Positions 1-7,427 of a DNA stretch of 64,000 nt are shown here, one piece after another. Position 1 is the stretch's first letter. Each line of letters opens with the position of its first letter. This stretch comes from Pseudomonas farris (lineage in GTDB: Bacteria > Pseudomonadota > Gammaproteobacteria > Pseudomonadales > Pseudomonadaceae): positions 248,001 to 312,000 of the forward strand of contig NZ_JAHSTV010000006.1 of the NCBI RefSeq assembly GCF_019145235.1, read 5' to 3'. A program made the translations under genes and the position numbers. The notes below the pieces were generated by a model. That model searched no databases. It worked only from the letters and a program-made list of their open reading frames with translations, and was not told where the DNA came from.

Positions 1-827
1 CCGGGGTGTTCCAACCGCTGGACCGCAGCAAACTGCCGAACTGGAACCACCTCGATCCGAAGCTGATGAAGTTGATCGAAGCCAACGACCCGGGCAACAA
101 ATTCGCCGTGCCGTACATGTACGGGACCATCCTGATCGGCTTCAACCCGGACAAGATCAAGGCGGCTTTGGGCGATAACGCACCGGTGGACAGCTGGGAC
201 CTGATCTTCAAGGAAGAGAACATCAGCAAGCTCAAGCAGTGCGGCGTGGCCCTGCTCGACTCGCCGTCGGAGATCCTGCCGCTGGCCCTGCAACACCTGG
301 GCCTGGACCCCAACAGCAAGAAGCCGGCGGACTACGCCAAGGCTGAAGCGCTGCTGATGAAGATTCGTCCGTACATCACCTACTTCCATTCGTCCAAGTA
401 CATGGCCGACATTGCCAACGGTGACATCTGCGTAGCGGTCGGTTACTCCGGCAGCTTCTCCCAGGCCGCCAACCGTGCCAAGGAAGCCAAGAATGGCGTG
501 ATCGTCGACATGCGCCTGCCCAAAGAAGGCGCGCCGATCTGGTTCGACATGCTGGCGATCCCCAAAGGCGCGAAAAACCCGGAAGACGCCTACACCTTCA
601 TCAACTACTTGCTGCAACCCCAGGTCATCGCACCGGTCAGCGATTTCGTCGGCTACCCGAACCCGAACAAGGACGCCACGGAAATGGTCGACCCGGCGAT
701 TCGCAACAACCCGAACCTGTACCCGACCGAAGCGGCAATGAGCACGCTCTACACCCTGCAACCGTTGCCTCGTGATGCCGAACGGGCACGGACCCGCGCC
801 TGGACCAAGATCAAGTCCGGGACCTGA
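1..827 (+). CDS. Polyamine ABC transporter substrate-binding protein, PotF/SpuD-like (5' end outside window)
   Basis: This is the C-terminal part, about 275 residues, of a periplasmic spermidine/putrescine-binding protein of the PotD/PotF family. The family delivers polyamines to an inner-membrane ABC importer. The visible part carries typical family stretches: [13 protein letters not shown] near the start, [13 protein letters not shown] in the middle and [19 protein letters not shown] toward the end. Full-length members have about 360-370 residues, so roughly 90 N-terminal residues with the signal peptide lie upstream. A GTG at position 6 is in frame but is not the real start. The stop is at 825-827, only 15 bases from the end of the convergent MocR-type gene. 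Neither the permease nor the ATPase genes are visible. Confidence 0.9.
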   Translation, partial: GVFQPLDRSKLPNWNHLDPKLMKLIEANDPGNKFAVPYMYGTILIGFNPDKIKAALGDNAPVDSWDLIFKEENISKLKQCGVALLDSPSEILPLALQHLGLDPNSKKPADYAKAEALLMKIRPYITYFHSSKYMADIANGDICVAVGYSGSFSQAANRAKEAKNGVIVDMRLPKEGAPIWFDMLAIPKGAKNPEDAYTFINYLLQPQVIAPVSDFVGYPNPNKDATEMVDPAIRNNPNLYPTEAAMSTLYTLQPLPRDAERARTRAWTKIKSGT

Positions 828-842
828 TCCGGGCGGCGCGAC

Positions 843-2396
843 TCACTCCGGGCTCCAGACCTCTTTGAGCCTCGCCAATGCCATTTCGATAGCCGTCTCC
901 GGCACTGCGGCGAACCCCAGGACCAGCCCCGCTCGCTGGTCCTCGGGGAGCGTCGTGTCTGGCAGCCAATAACTGCTCAGTCCATTGACCTCCACTCCGA
1001 CGCTGGTGGCTTGTTCGATCAATTCGCGCTCACGGGCCACGCTGTCGACACGTACCGTCAGGTGCAAACCGGCCGCCACACTGGGCAGCTTACCGACGCC
1101 CGGGATATCCACAGGCCAGCCATTGAGCAAGACGTTACGCCGACTCAACGCAGCACGGCGCATACGCCGGATGTGTCGCTGGAAGTGCCCGGCCGCCATG
1201 AACTCAGCCATTACCGCTTGAGTGCTGACCTCCGAATGCCGCACGTCCACCGCACGACGCTGGGAGAACGCCTCAACCAATCCGGGCGGCAATACCAGAT
1301 AACCCAGTCTCAATGCCGGGAATGCGACCTTGCCGAAGGTTCCGACATACAGCACCCGCCCCTGCCGATCCAGTGCCGCCAACGGTGCCAGTGGTGCGCC
1401 GCTGTAACGGTATTCGCCATCGTAGTCGTCCTCGACGATCCAGCCTTGGGTGCGTTCGGCCCAGGCCAACAATTCAAGACGTCGCGCCAGACTCATGACC
1501 ATCCCGGTCGGGTACTGATGCGACGGCGTGACGTAAGCCAATCGACAATCGCTAAGCCCCGCCAATTCGGTGCAATCAATGCCCTCACTGTCCACCGCTA
1601 TCCCGTGCAATCGCGCGCCGGCAACAGCGAACGCATGACCCGCCGCTCGATACCCCGGATTTTCAATGCCCACCCCGTCGCCAGGCTCCACCAGCAACTG
1701 TGCACAAAGGCTAATCCCTTGTTGTGCGCCACTGGTGATCACTATTTGCTCAGCCGAGCACTGCATGCCCCTCGAACTGCGCAAATACGCAGCAATCAGC
1801 CCTCGCAATCGTGCATCACCCGCTGGGTCGCCGTAACACAGTTGCTCTAAATCCGGCTTACGCCAGAAAGCCGCGTTCAGCTTGGCCCAGACCTCGAAAG
1901 GAAATAGATCAAAGGCCGGAACGCCGACACGAAATGCCCGAGGCGGACCACTGGGAGGCAAGGCCAGATGGTTCTTTTCAACCCGGCCCAAAGCACCGCT
2001 GTGGATAACTTTACTGGATGAAACCACAGGTAAATCCAGCCAATTTGTGGATAAGGCTGTGGGTAACCCTGTTGAAAACCCTGTGGATACTTTTGTGGAT
2101 AATTTTTTCACCGACACCGCGGCTTGAGGCAATTGCGCGACATAAGTCCCGTCGCCAACACGCCCCTCGATGAAGCCCTCAGCGTAAAGCTGATCGTAGG
2201 CACGGACCACGCTGTTACGGGAAATCGATAACGCCGCCGCCAGATCGCGACTGGCCGGCAGTCGTGTGCCGCTGGCCAGTCGTCCGTCGAGCACTCGCAC
2301 CCGTAACGCCTGATAAAGCTGACGACTCAGGCCCTGACGGCGGTCGAGTTCGATACCTGCGGGATTGAACGACGAGGGAAGCGGCGGATTCGACAT
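843..2396 (-). CDS. MocR/PdxR-type GntR-family transcriptional regulator with aminotransferase-like domain
   Basis: The protein has 517 residues. An N-terminal GntR winged helix (about 17-85, LASGTRLPASRDLAAALSIS) is joined by a long linker (about 86-165) to a fold-type I aminotransferase domain. PLP-binding residues are visible: VEDDYDGEY near 321-329 and the Schiff-base lysine in GTFGKVAFP (K356). Such proteins sense PLP or amino compounds and control a divergent gene, here most likely the paiB-like gene. The linker is unusual: residues 99-118 are five four-residue repeats (LSTK, VSTG, FSTG, LPTA, LSTN) encoded by 12-bp units that resemble DnaA boxes. The effector and regulated pathway cannot be read from sequence. 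Confidence 0.88.
   Translation of the reverse strand: MSNPPLPSSFNPAGIELDRRQGLSRQLYQALRVRVLDGRLASGTRLPASRDLAAALSISRNSVVRAYDQLYAEGFIEGRVGDGTYVAQLPQAAVSVKKLSTKVSTGFSTGLPTALSTNWLDLPVVSSSKVIHSGALGRVEKNHLALPPSGPPRAFRVGVPAFDLFPFEVWAKLNAAFWRKPDLEQLCYGDPAGDARLRGLIAAYLRSSRGMQCSAEQIVITSGAQQGISLCAQLLVEPGDGVGIENPGYRAAGHAFAVAGARLHGIAVDSEGIDCTELAGLSDCRLAYVTPSHQYPTGMVMSLARRLELLAWAERTQGWIVEDDYDGEYRYSGAPLAPLAALDRQGRVLYVGTFGKVAFPALRLGYLVLPPGLVEAFSQRRAVDVRHSEVSTQAVMAEFMAAGHFQRHIRRMRRAALSRRNVLLNGWPVDIPGVGKLPSVAAGLHLTVRVDSVARERELIEQATSVGVEVNGLSSYWLPDTTLPEDQRAGLVLGFAAVPETAIEMALARLKEVWSPE
2046..2105. repeat. Five 12-bp tandem repeats resembling DnaA boxes inside the MocR-type gene
   Basis: Units start at 2046, 2058, 2070, 2082 and 2094 with exact 12-bp spacing. 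On the plus strand the first nine bases read TGTGGATAA, TGTGGGTAA, TGTTGAAAA, TGTGGATAC and TGTGGATAA. Two are exact complements of the DnaA box TTATCCACA, two differ at one position, and one is degenerate. A further exact copy lies at 2000-2008. In the gene's own frame the units encode the S-T repeats of the linker. Confidence 0.85.
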
Positions 2397-2413
2397 GGTA
2401 ATGGACCTATGAA

Positions 2414-2460
2414 ATTGGTCATTAATGGCTCTTACAACAGACCAATAGCCTGCCTAGGAT
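2414..2460 (+). promoter_or_regulatory. Promoter and candidate MocR operator for the paiB-like gene
   Basis: The inverted repeat ATTGGTC (2414-2420) and GACCAAT (2440-2446) lies in the 90-bp divergent region between the MocR-type regulator and the paiB-like gene. A plausible sigma70 promoter overlaps it: -35 TTACAA at 2432-2437, a 17-bp spacer and -10 TAGGAT at 2455-2460. The right half-site falls between the promoter elements. The assignment to the neighbouring regulator is inferred from position. Confidence 0.5.
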
Positions 2461-2486
2461 GCAGGCATTCGCCAAGGAAAATTTCC

Positions 2487-3110
2487 ATGTACACGCCCAG
2501 CAATTTCGCCATCGATGATTTGAATGAACTGCACCAGCAGATACTCGGCACCCGTCTTGCTGTCTTGGTCACTCAGGGTGAACAGGGCCTGCAAGCCAGT
2601 CATCTGCCGCTGCTGCTGAATGTCGACCACGGCCCGAATGGCACCCTCTACGGGCACTTCGCCCGGGCCAATCCACAATGGCGGGAATTGCAGAACGGCG
2701 CCGAGGCGCTGGTGATTTTTGCCGGTGCCGATGCTTACGTCAGCCCGGGGTTTTACCCGAGCAAAGCCGAGCACGGCAAAGTCGTGCCGACCTGGAACTA
2801 CGTCGCCGTACACGCCTATGGCATGGCCGAAGTGTTCACCGACGCCGATCGCCTGCGCAATCTGGTCAGCGCTCTGACTGATCGTCATGAAGCGGGTCGC
2901 ACCCATCCATGGAAAGTCGCCGACGCCCCCACCGACTACATTGATGGCATGCTCAAGGCCATCGTCGGTTTTGCCTTGCCGATCCAGCGTCTGGAGGGCA
3001 AACGCAAGCTCAGCCAGAACCGCAATGCTGCAGACATCGCCGGTGTGCGCGAGGGGCTGGCCGCCAGCCCTGATGTGCACGACCAGGCCCTCGCCCACTT
3101 GATGCGTTAA
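2487..3110 (+). CDS. FMN-binding negative transcriptional regulator family protein (PaiB-like)
   Basis: The protein has 207 residues from the ATG at 2487, chosen because AAGGAAA at 2474-2480 is a good ribosome binding site and because the family starts MYTPSNF or similar. Family features include ATHLP-like SHLPLLL near residues 38-44, GTLYGHFARANPQW, and the PTWNYVAVHAYG stretch that contacts the cofactor in PaiB proteins. B. subtilis PaiB is linked to sporulation and polyamine acetylation, and its relatives often sit beside acetyltransferase genes. Here two GNAT genes follow closely on the same strand, and a MocR-type regulator is divergent. Any link to polyamines is inference from this context. 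Confidence 0.85.
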   Translation: MYTPSNFAIDDLNELHQQILGTRLAVLVTQGEQGLQASHLPLLLNVDHGPNGTLYGHFARANPQWRELQNGAEALVIFAGADAYVSPGFYPSKAEHGKVVPTWNYVAVHAYGMAEVFTDADRLRNLVSALTDRHEAGRTHPWKVADAPTDYIDGMLKAIVGFALPIQRLEGKRKLSQNRNAADIAGVREGLAASPDVHDQALAHLMR

Positions 3111-3119
3111 GGAACCCAC

Positions 3120-3566
3120 ATGAGTCAGATCGACATCCGCCAGGTCACCGCCGACGATCACGCTGCCTGGCTGCCGTTGTGGCAAGCCTACTTGCGCTTC
3201 TACAACACCGAATTGCCCGACGCAGTCACCCAGAGCACCTGGCAGCGCCTGCTCGACCCGAGCGAGCCGACCCATGGGGCGCTGGCCTGGGCCGATGGCA
3301 AAGCGGTGGGCATGGTGCATTTCATCTACCACCGCTCGAACTGGAGCATCGAAAACTCCTGCTACCTGCAAGACTTGCTGGTGACGCCAGAAACCCGCGG
3401 CACTGGTGTCGGTCGGCAACTGATTGAATTCGTCTACACCACAGCCAAGGCCGACGGGTGCTGCAAGGTCCATTGGCTGACCCACGAAACCAACGCCACC
3501 GCGATCCAGCTCTATGAGCGCATCGCCGAACGTCCCGGTTTCATCCAGTTTCGCCACGCCCTTTAA
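3120..3566 (+). CDS. GNAT-family N-acetyltransferase
   Basis: The protein has 148 residues and a single GNAT domain. The acetyl-CoA pyrophosphate-binding loop is seen as ETRGTGVGRQLIEFV (about residues 92-106), with the preceding beta strand CYLQDLLVTP. The C-terminal part (NATAIQLYERIAERPGFIQF) is the usual motif B region. The gene begins 9 bp after the paiB-like gene with GGAA upstream of the ATG, so the two are probably co-transcribed. PaiA-like amine acetylation would fit the neighbour, but the sequence gives no substrate. Confidence 0.85.
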   Translation: MSQIDIRQVTADDHAAWLPLWQAYLRFYNTELPDAVTQSTWQRLLDPSEPTHGALAWADGKAVGMVHFIYHRSNWSIENSCYLQDLLVTPETRGTGVGRQLIEFVYTTAKADGCCKVHWLTHETNATAIQLYERIAERPGFIQFRHAL

Positions 3567-3583
3567 GGTTCAAGGAGAACAGC

Positions 3584-4255
3584 ATGTCGACTTCACTCGC
3601 GGACTGGAAAGGTGTTCCGCCACCCTCGGTTCAACTGATCGAAGGGCGTTTCATCCGCCTGGAAAAACTTGACCCGGCGCGTCACGCCGACGGCTTGTGG
3701 AAAGCCCTCGAAGGCCCGGGCTCAGATCCGAAACTCTGGGACTATTTGCCCTATGGTCCTTTCCCGGAGCGCAGCGCGTTCAACGATTGGCTGAACAACC
3801 ACGCGGCCAACAGCGACCCGTATTTCTTCACGGTGATCGACCGCGCCAGCGGCGACGTGCAGGGTATTCTCAGCCTGATGTCGATTGTCCCTTCCCAGGG
3901 CCGCATCGAGATCGGCCATGTGACCTTCGGCGCACCGATGCAGCGTTCGCCAAAGAGCACCGAAGCGGTTTACCTGCTGGCCAGGGAATCCTTTGCCTTG
4001 GGTTATCGGCGTCTGGAATGGAAATGCAACAACGGCAATGCCCGCTCCAAATATGCGGCAGAGCGGTTGGGGTTCAGTTTTGAAGGGGTGTTCCGTCAGC
4101 ACATGGTGGTCAAGGGTCAGAACCGTGACACGGCGTGGTATTCGATTCTGGATTCGGAGTGGCCAGCGATTGGCGCAGGGTTCGAGCGGTGGCTGTCCGA
4201 TGAGAACCAGACGGAATCGGGGCAGGTGAAAACTCTGGTTGAGTGTCGCCAGTAA
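3584..4255 (+). CDS. GNAT-family N-acetyltransferase, RimJ/RimL type
   Basis: The protein has 223 residues and follows the previous GNAT gene by 17 bp; AAGGAGAA precedes its ATG at the right distance. It shows RimJ/RimL-type stretches: GRFIRLEKLDPARHADGLW near the start, then YRRLEWKCNNGNARSKYAAE and LGFSFEGVFRQHMVVKGQNRDTAWYSI, where the NxRS segment belongs to the acetyl-CoA site. This subtype acetylates N-termini or small amines. It is the third gene of a probable paiB-GNAT-GNAT operon that ends at the REPIN downstream. Confidence 0.85.
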   Translation: MSTSLADWKGVPPPSVQLIEGRFIRLEKLDPARHADGLWKALEGPGSDPKLWDYLPYGPFPERSAFNDWLNNHAANSDPYFFTVIDRASGDVQGILSLMSIVPSQGRIEIGHVTFGAPMQRSPKSTEAVYLLARESFALGYRRLEWKCNNGNARSKYAAERLGFSFEGVFRQHMVVKGQNRDTAWYSILDSEWPAIGAGFERWLSDENQTESGQVKTLVECRQ

Positions 4256-4277
4256 TCTTCGGCGTCCGGACGGACGC

Positions 4278-4446
4278 CTTCGCGGGCAAGCCTCAATGCC
4301 AGTCAGTTAGCAATCCATGTGGGAGCGGGCTTGCTCGCGAAGACGGCGGCACAGTCAACATTGATGTCGCCTGATACACCGCTTTCGCGAGCAAGCCCGC
4401 TCCCACAGGTTCCGCGCCTTAACTGAGAGGCTTGCCCGCGAATGGC
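4278..4446. repeat. Nested REPIN-like inverted repeat
   Basis: Two convergent REP units (4319-4343 and 4385-4407) of the TGTGGGAGCGGGCTTGCTCG class form an imperfect inverted repeat. It is flanked by a second, outer pair of shorter related arms (TTCGCGGGCAAGCCT at about 4279-4293 and AGGCTTGCCCGCGAA at about 4428-4442). It fills the space between the convergent GNAT and homocysteine methyltransferase genes. Confidence 0.85.
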
Positions 4447-4447
4447 A

Positions 4448-5359
4448 TCAGGCTAATTTCTGGGCCAACACCGCAATATGCTCCGGCCCAATCCCGCAGC
4501 AACCGCCCAAATGACTTGCACCGCGCTTCTGCCAATCGACCGCCCATTGCAGATAACCCGGTGGGTCGAGATCGTCGCGCAACGGGTCCAGACCGTCATT
4601 GGCCGTGGCCTCTTTCGGCTGCGGCGGGAAGGCATTGGCGTACGCGCCGATGTGAATCTTCACCCCCAGGCGTTCGAAGGTTTCCCGCGCCGCATCAATC
4701 GCAGCGCCGATCACTTCTGGCTGGCTGCAGTTGAACAGCAAGGTCTCGACGCCCAACTCAGCCGCCACCGCAGCAGCCTCAGTCACCGGCTCACCGGAAC
4801 GCAGACGCGGCACTTCGTCAGTGTCTTCATCCTTCAAGGTAAACGACAACCAGAACGGCTTGCCGTCCTTCGGCAGTCCGGCATGGATCGCCCGTGCCTC
4901 GCTAATCGAGCTCTGGGTTTCGGCCAGCCACAGGTCGACATGAGGCGCCAAGCCGTTGACCAGAGGCGCCAACAGTTCAGTTACCCGCGCGCCGTCAAAC
5001 AGGTCCGGGCGATAGGAGCCGAATAACGGCGGCAATGAACCGGCCACGCGCACCGGTTTTCCCGCCGCATCGACTGCACGCCGGGCCAGTTCACCGGCCA
5101 ATGCCGCGAGCGCCTGGCCCTCAGCGGCAAAACGCTCTTCGCCAATATGGAACGGCACCACCGCGTAACTGTTGCTGGTGATCACGTTGGCACCGCTTTC
5201 GATATAAGCCGCGTGCACGGCCTCCACAGCTTGCGGCGCTTCGCTTAAAGCTAGCGCGGACCATTCAGGCTGCCTGAACGGCGCCCCTCGGCGCTGCAGC
5301 TCACGACCCATCCCACCATCCAGAATTACCGTCCCTGCGCCCATATGCTTTTCACTCAT
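4448..5359 (-). CDS. Homocysteine S-methyltransferase family protein (MmuM-like)
   Basis: The protein has 303 residues from the ATG at 5359; a GTG at 5380 would add seven residues. It belongs to the Zn-dependent Hcy methyltransferase family (pfam02574): ILDGGMGREL at the N-terminus, the first Zn cysteine in LLFNCSQPEV, and the paired cysteines in HLGGCCGIGPEHI near the C-terminus. The family moves a methyl group from S-methylmethionine, betaine or similar donors to homocysteine to make methionine. A 14-bp palindrome (5356-5369) covers the start codon. The divergent amino-acid importer genes may supply the methyl donor, as MmuP does in E. coli; this is inferred. Confidence 0.87.
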   Translation of the reverse strand: MSEKHMGAGTVILDGGMGRELQRRGAPFRQPEWSALALSEAPQAVEAVHAAYIESGANVITSNSYAVVPFHIGEERFAAEGQALAALAGELARRAVDAAGKPVRVAGSLPPLFGSYRPDLFDGARVTELLAPLVNGLAPHVDLWLAETQSSISEARAIHAGLPKDGKPFWLSFTLKDEDTDEVPRLRSGEPVTEAAAVAAELGVETLLFNCSQPEVIGAAIDAARETFERLGVKIHIGAYANAFPPQPKEATANDGLDPLRDDLDPPGYLQWAVDWQKRGASHLGGCCGIGPEHIAVLAQKLA

Positions 5360-5369
5360 AAGCTTATGA
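5356..5369. promoter_or_regulatory. Perfect 14-bp palindrome over the start of the homocysteine methyltransferase gene
   Basis: TCATAAGCTTATGA is a perfect palindrome that contains the ATG of the methyltransferase gene on the minus strand. It lies in the divergent region shared with the amino-acid importer genes. It could be an operator for a dimeric repressor; no protein can be named. Confidence 0.3.
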
Positions 5370-5456
5370 AAATAACTCACTATCAGAGTCGTTCTTATAA
5401 CTATTTAATACGCACCACCCGGTTAATAACAACCTCTTTTTTTTCAGGGATCAACT

Positions 5457-6278
5457 GTGAAATTTCAACCGCTGCTGGCCCTGGGCCTGTCGATTTTGGC
5501 TGCCTCTACCCAAGCCTTTGCGGGCGCTACTCTGGATCGCATCGAGCAAAAGAAAGAACTGGTGGGTGTGTTGATGGAAAGCTATCCACCCTTCTCGTTC
5601 CTCAACGATCAAAACCAGCTCGACGGTTTCGACGTCGACGTGGCGAAGGCCGTGGCGGACAAACTGGGCGTCAAGCTGCGCCTCGAAACGCCGTCCTGGG
5701 ATGTGATCGCCGCCGGTCGCTGGAGCGGGCGTTACGACATCTGCATCTGCTCCATGACCCCGAGCAAAGCCCGCGCCGAAGTCTTCGATTTCCCGGTTGA
5801 GTACTACGCCTCCCCTGCGGTGATCGTGGTCAACGCCAAGGACGATAGCATCCACGGCGCCAAAGATTTGAGCGGCAAGAAAGTCGGCCTCACCAGCGCC
5901 TCCAGCTATGAAAGCTACCTGAACAAAAACCTGGTGATCGAAGGCGCCGAAGACACCCAATTACAGTACCCGTTCGAGAATGTGCAGATCGCCCCGTATG
6001 ACACCGACAACGTCGCGTTCCAGGATTTGGGCCTGGGCGCTGGCGTACGTCTGGATGCGATTCTCACCAACCTGGTGACCGCGCAACCACGCCTGAACGA
6101 AGACAAGCGCTTCAAGCTCGCCGGTGAGCCGCTGTACTCGGAGCCGAACTCGGTGGCCATCGAAAAAGGCGACGCCCAGTGGGACGCCAAAGTACGTGAT
6201 GTGTTTGCCCAGCTGAAACAGGACGGCACCTTGAGCAAGCTGTCGCAAAAATGGATCGGCGCCGACATCAGCAAATGA
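5457..6278 (+). CDS. Amino-acid ABC transporter substrate-binding protein (family 3)
   Basis: The protein has 273 residues and starts with GTG at 5457 behind a CAGGGA ribosome binding site. The first 22 residues are a Sec signal peptide with cleavage after AFA. The rest is a periplasmic binding protein of the SBP_bac_3 family: LVGVLMESYPPFSFLN, then GFDVDVAKAVADKLGV, and RYDICICSMTPSKARAEVFDF. These proteins bind polar amino acids or close relatives. The stop overlaps the start of the permease gene (ATGA), so the two are translationally coupled. The ligand may relate to methionine metabolism because of the divergent methyltransferase, but this is only context. Confidence 0.9.
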   Translation: MKFQPLLALGLSILAASTQAFAGATLDRIEQKKELVGVLMESYPPFSFLNDQNQLDGFDVDVAKAVADKLGVKLRLETPSWDVIAAGRWSGRYDICICSMTPSKARAEVFDFPVEYYASPAVIVVNAKDDSIHGAKDLSGKKVGLTSASSYESYLNKNLVIEGAEDTQLQYPFENVQIAPYDTDNVAFQDLGLGAGVRLDAILTNLVTAQPRLNEDKRFKLAGEPLYSEPNSVAIEKGDAQWDAKVRDVFAQLKQDGTLSKLSQKWIGADISK

Positions 6279-7111
6279 CTTCTTTCCCCAAACCACCTCA
6301 GCCGCCGCAACCAGTGGCTGAGTCATTACTGCAACGGGTCTTCGGCTTCCGTACTCGGCTGTATCTGACCTGGGCGGCGATGTTCGGCTTGTTCGCGAGT
6401 TTCTTCCTGAGCTTCGACCTGAAGTTCTCGATCATCCTCGACAAACTGCCGAACCTGATCGGCCTGCACCTGGCGCCCAACGGCTTTCTGCAAGGCGCAG
6501 CGCTGACGTTGTTCTTGTGCCTGTGCTCAATCGTGACGTCATCGCTGCTCGGCTTCATCACGGCTTTGGCTCGACTGTCGAAAAGTGCGGTGGCGTTCGG
6601 TATCGCGAGCTTCTATGCCTCGTTCTTTCGCGGCACACCGCTGCTGATTCAGATCCTGCTGATCTACCTCGGCCTGCCACAACTCGGCATCGTGCCAGGC
6701 GCCATTGCCGCCGGCATCATCGCCCTGTCGCTGAACTACGGCGCCTACCTGAGCGAAATCTTCCGCGCCGGCATCCTCGGCGTTCCCCACGGCCAACGCG
6801 AAGCGTCGCTGGCTCTGGGCATGCGCGAAACCGTGATCTTTTGGCGCGTCACCCTGCCCCAGGCCATGCGCACCATCATCCCGCCCACCACCAACCAGTT
6901 CATCTCCATGCTCAAAGACTCATCACTGATTTCGGTGATGGGGGTTTGGGAAGTGATGTTCCTGGCGCAATCGTATGGGCGCTCGAGCTATCGCTATATC
7001 GAGATGCTCACGACCGCGGCGATTATTTATTGGTTGATGTCGATCGGGCTGGAGCTGATTCAGGCGCGGATGGAGCGGCATTATGGAAAGGCGTATTTGA
7101 GCCGTAGCTAG
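6275..7111 (+). CDS. Amino-acid ABC transporter permease (HisM/GlnP type)
   Basis: The protein has 278 residues; the ATG at 6275 overlaps the preceding stop. It has a proline-rich cytoplasmic N-terminus (about 15 residues), then five or six membrane segments. The HEAT/HisMQ-type features FRGTPLLIQILLIYLGLPQ and the EAA loop (YLSEIFRAGILGVPHGQREA, ALGMRETVIFWRVTLPQA) are clear. The EAA loop is the docking site for the ATPase. No ATPase gene is adjacent: a hairpin repeat and then an autotransporter follow. The importer must borrow an ATPase encoded elsewhere, or the operon has lost it. Confidence 0.9.
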   Translation: MTSFPKPPQPPQPVAESLLQRVFGFRTRLYLTWAAMFGLFASFFLSFDLKFSIILDKLPNLIGLHLAPNGFLQGAALTLFLCLCSIVTSSLLGFITALARLSKSAVAFGIASFYASFFRGTPLLIQILLIYLGLPQLGIVPGAIAAGIIALSLNYGAYLSEIFRAGILGVPHGQREASLALGMRETVIFWRVTLPQAMRTIIPPTTNQFISMLKDSSLISVMGVWEVMFLAQSYGRSSYRYIEMLTTAAIIYWLMSIGLELIQARMERHYGKAYLSRS

Positions 7112-7120
7112 GTTAAAGCC

Positions 7121-7198
7121 AAAAGATCGCAGCCTTCGGCAGCTCCTGCATTGGGCCGACTCGCACCCCGTAGGAGCTGCCGAAGGCTGCGATCTTTT
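7121..7198. repeat. Long perfect inverted repeat (27-bp arms), possible terminator
   Basis: The arms at 7121-7147 and 7172-7198 are perfect inverted copies of a sequence beginning AAAAGATCGCAGCCTTCGGC, with a 24-base loop. The arm ends in four T residues, so the transcript could end here after the permease gene. A related shorter hairpin lies downstream of lpd (49545-49589), which makes this a dispersed repeat family and not a one-off terminator. Confidence 0.8.
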
Positions 7199-7400
7199 GA
7201 TCTTTAATGTGCAGCAGATACGTTTTTGGCAATGCGATAGCCCCCGTATCTTGATTCGATGTAAGAAAAAGCATCAGCGCGAACAGATAAAATCAGCCGG
7301 TATCAAGCGGCTGGCCATTTTCTACACAACCATCTGACACTCCCCGCAAGCCCGTCGGAAGCAGCTGACATCGGCACCTATAGCCTCTCTCTTAGAGTTT
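7199..7400. other. Intergenic region with no recognised gene
   Basis: This roughly 200-bp stretch between the inverted repeat and the autotransporter leader is more AT-rich than its surroundings. I see no convincing coding frame, RNA gene or named operator. It presumably contains the autotransporter promoter. Confidence 0.5.
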
Positions 7401-7420
7401 GGCCTCCATTCAAAGAGGCC
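7401..7420 (+). promoter_or_regulatory. Hairpin covering the ribosome binding site of the autotransporter gene
   Basis: GGCCTC (7401-7406) and GAGGCC (7415-7420) are perfect complements around an 8-base loop. The right arm holds the only purine-rich ribosome binding site (AGAGG) before the ATG at 7428. Folding would hide that site and could limit translation. Confidence 0.4.
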
Positions 7421-7427
7421 GAATTCG

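Noticed and set aside
2000..2105. An origin of replication at the DnaA-box array
   Set aside because: There is no AT-rich unwinding region, and dnaA, dnaN, rpmH and gidA are not nearby; the array lies inside a regulator gene.
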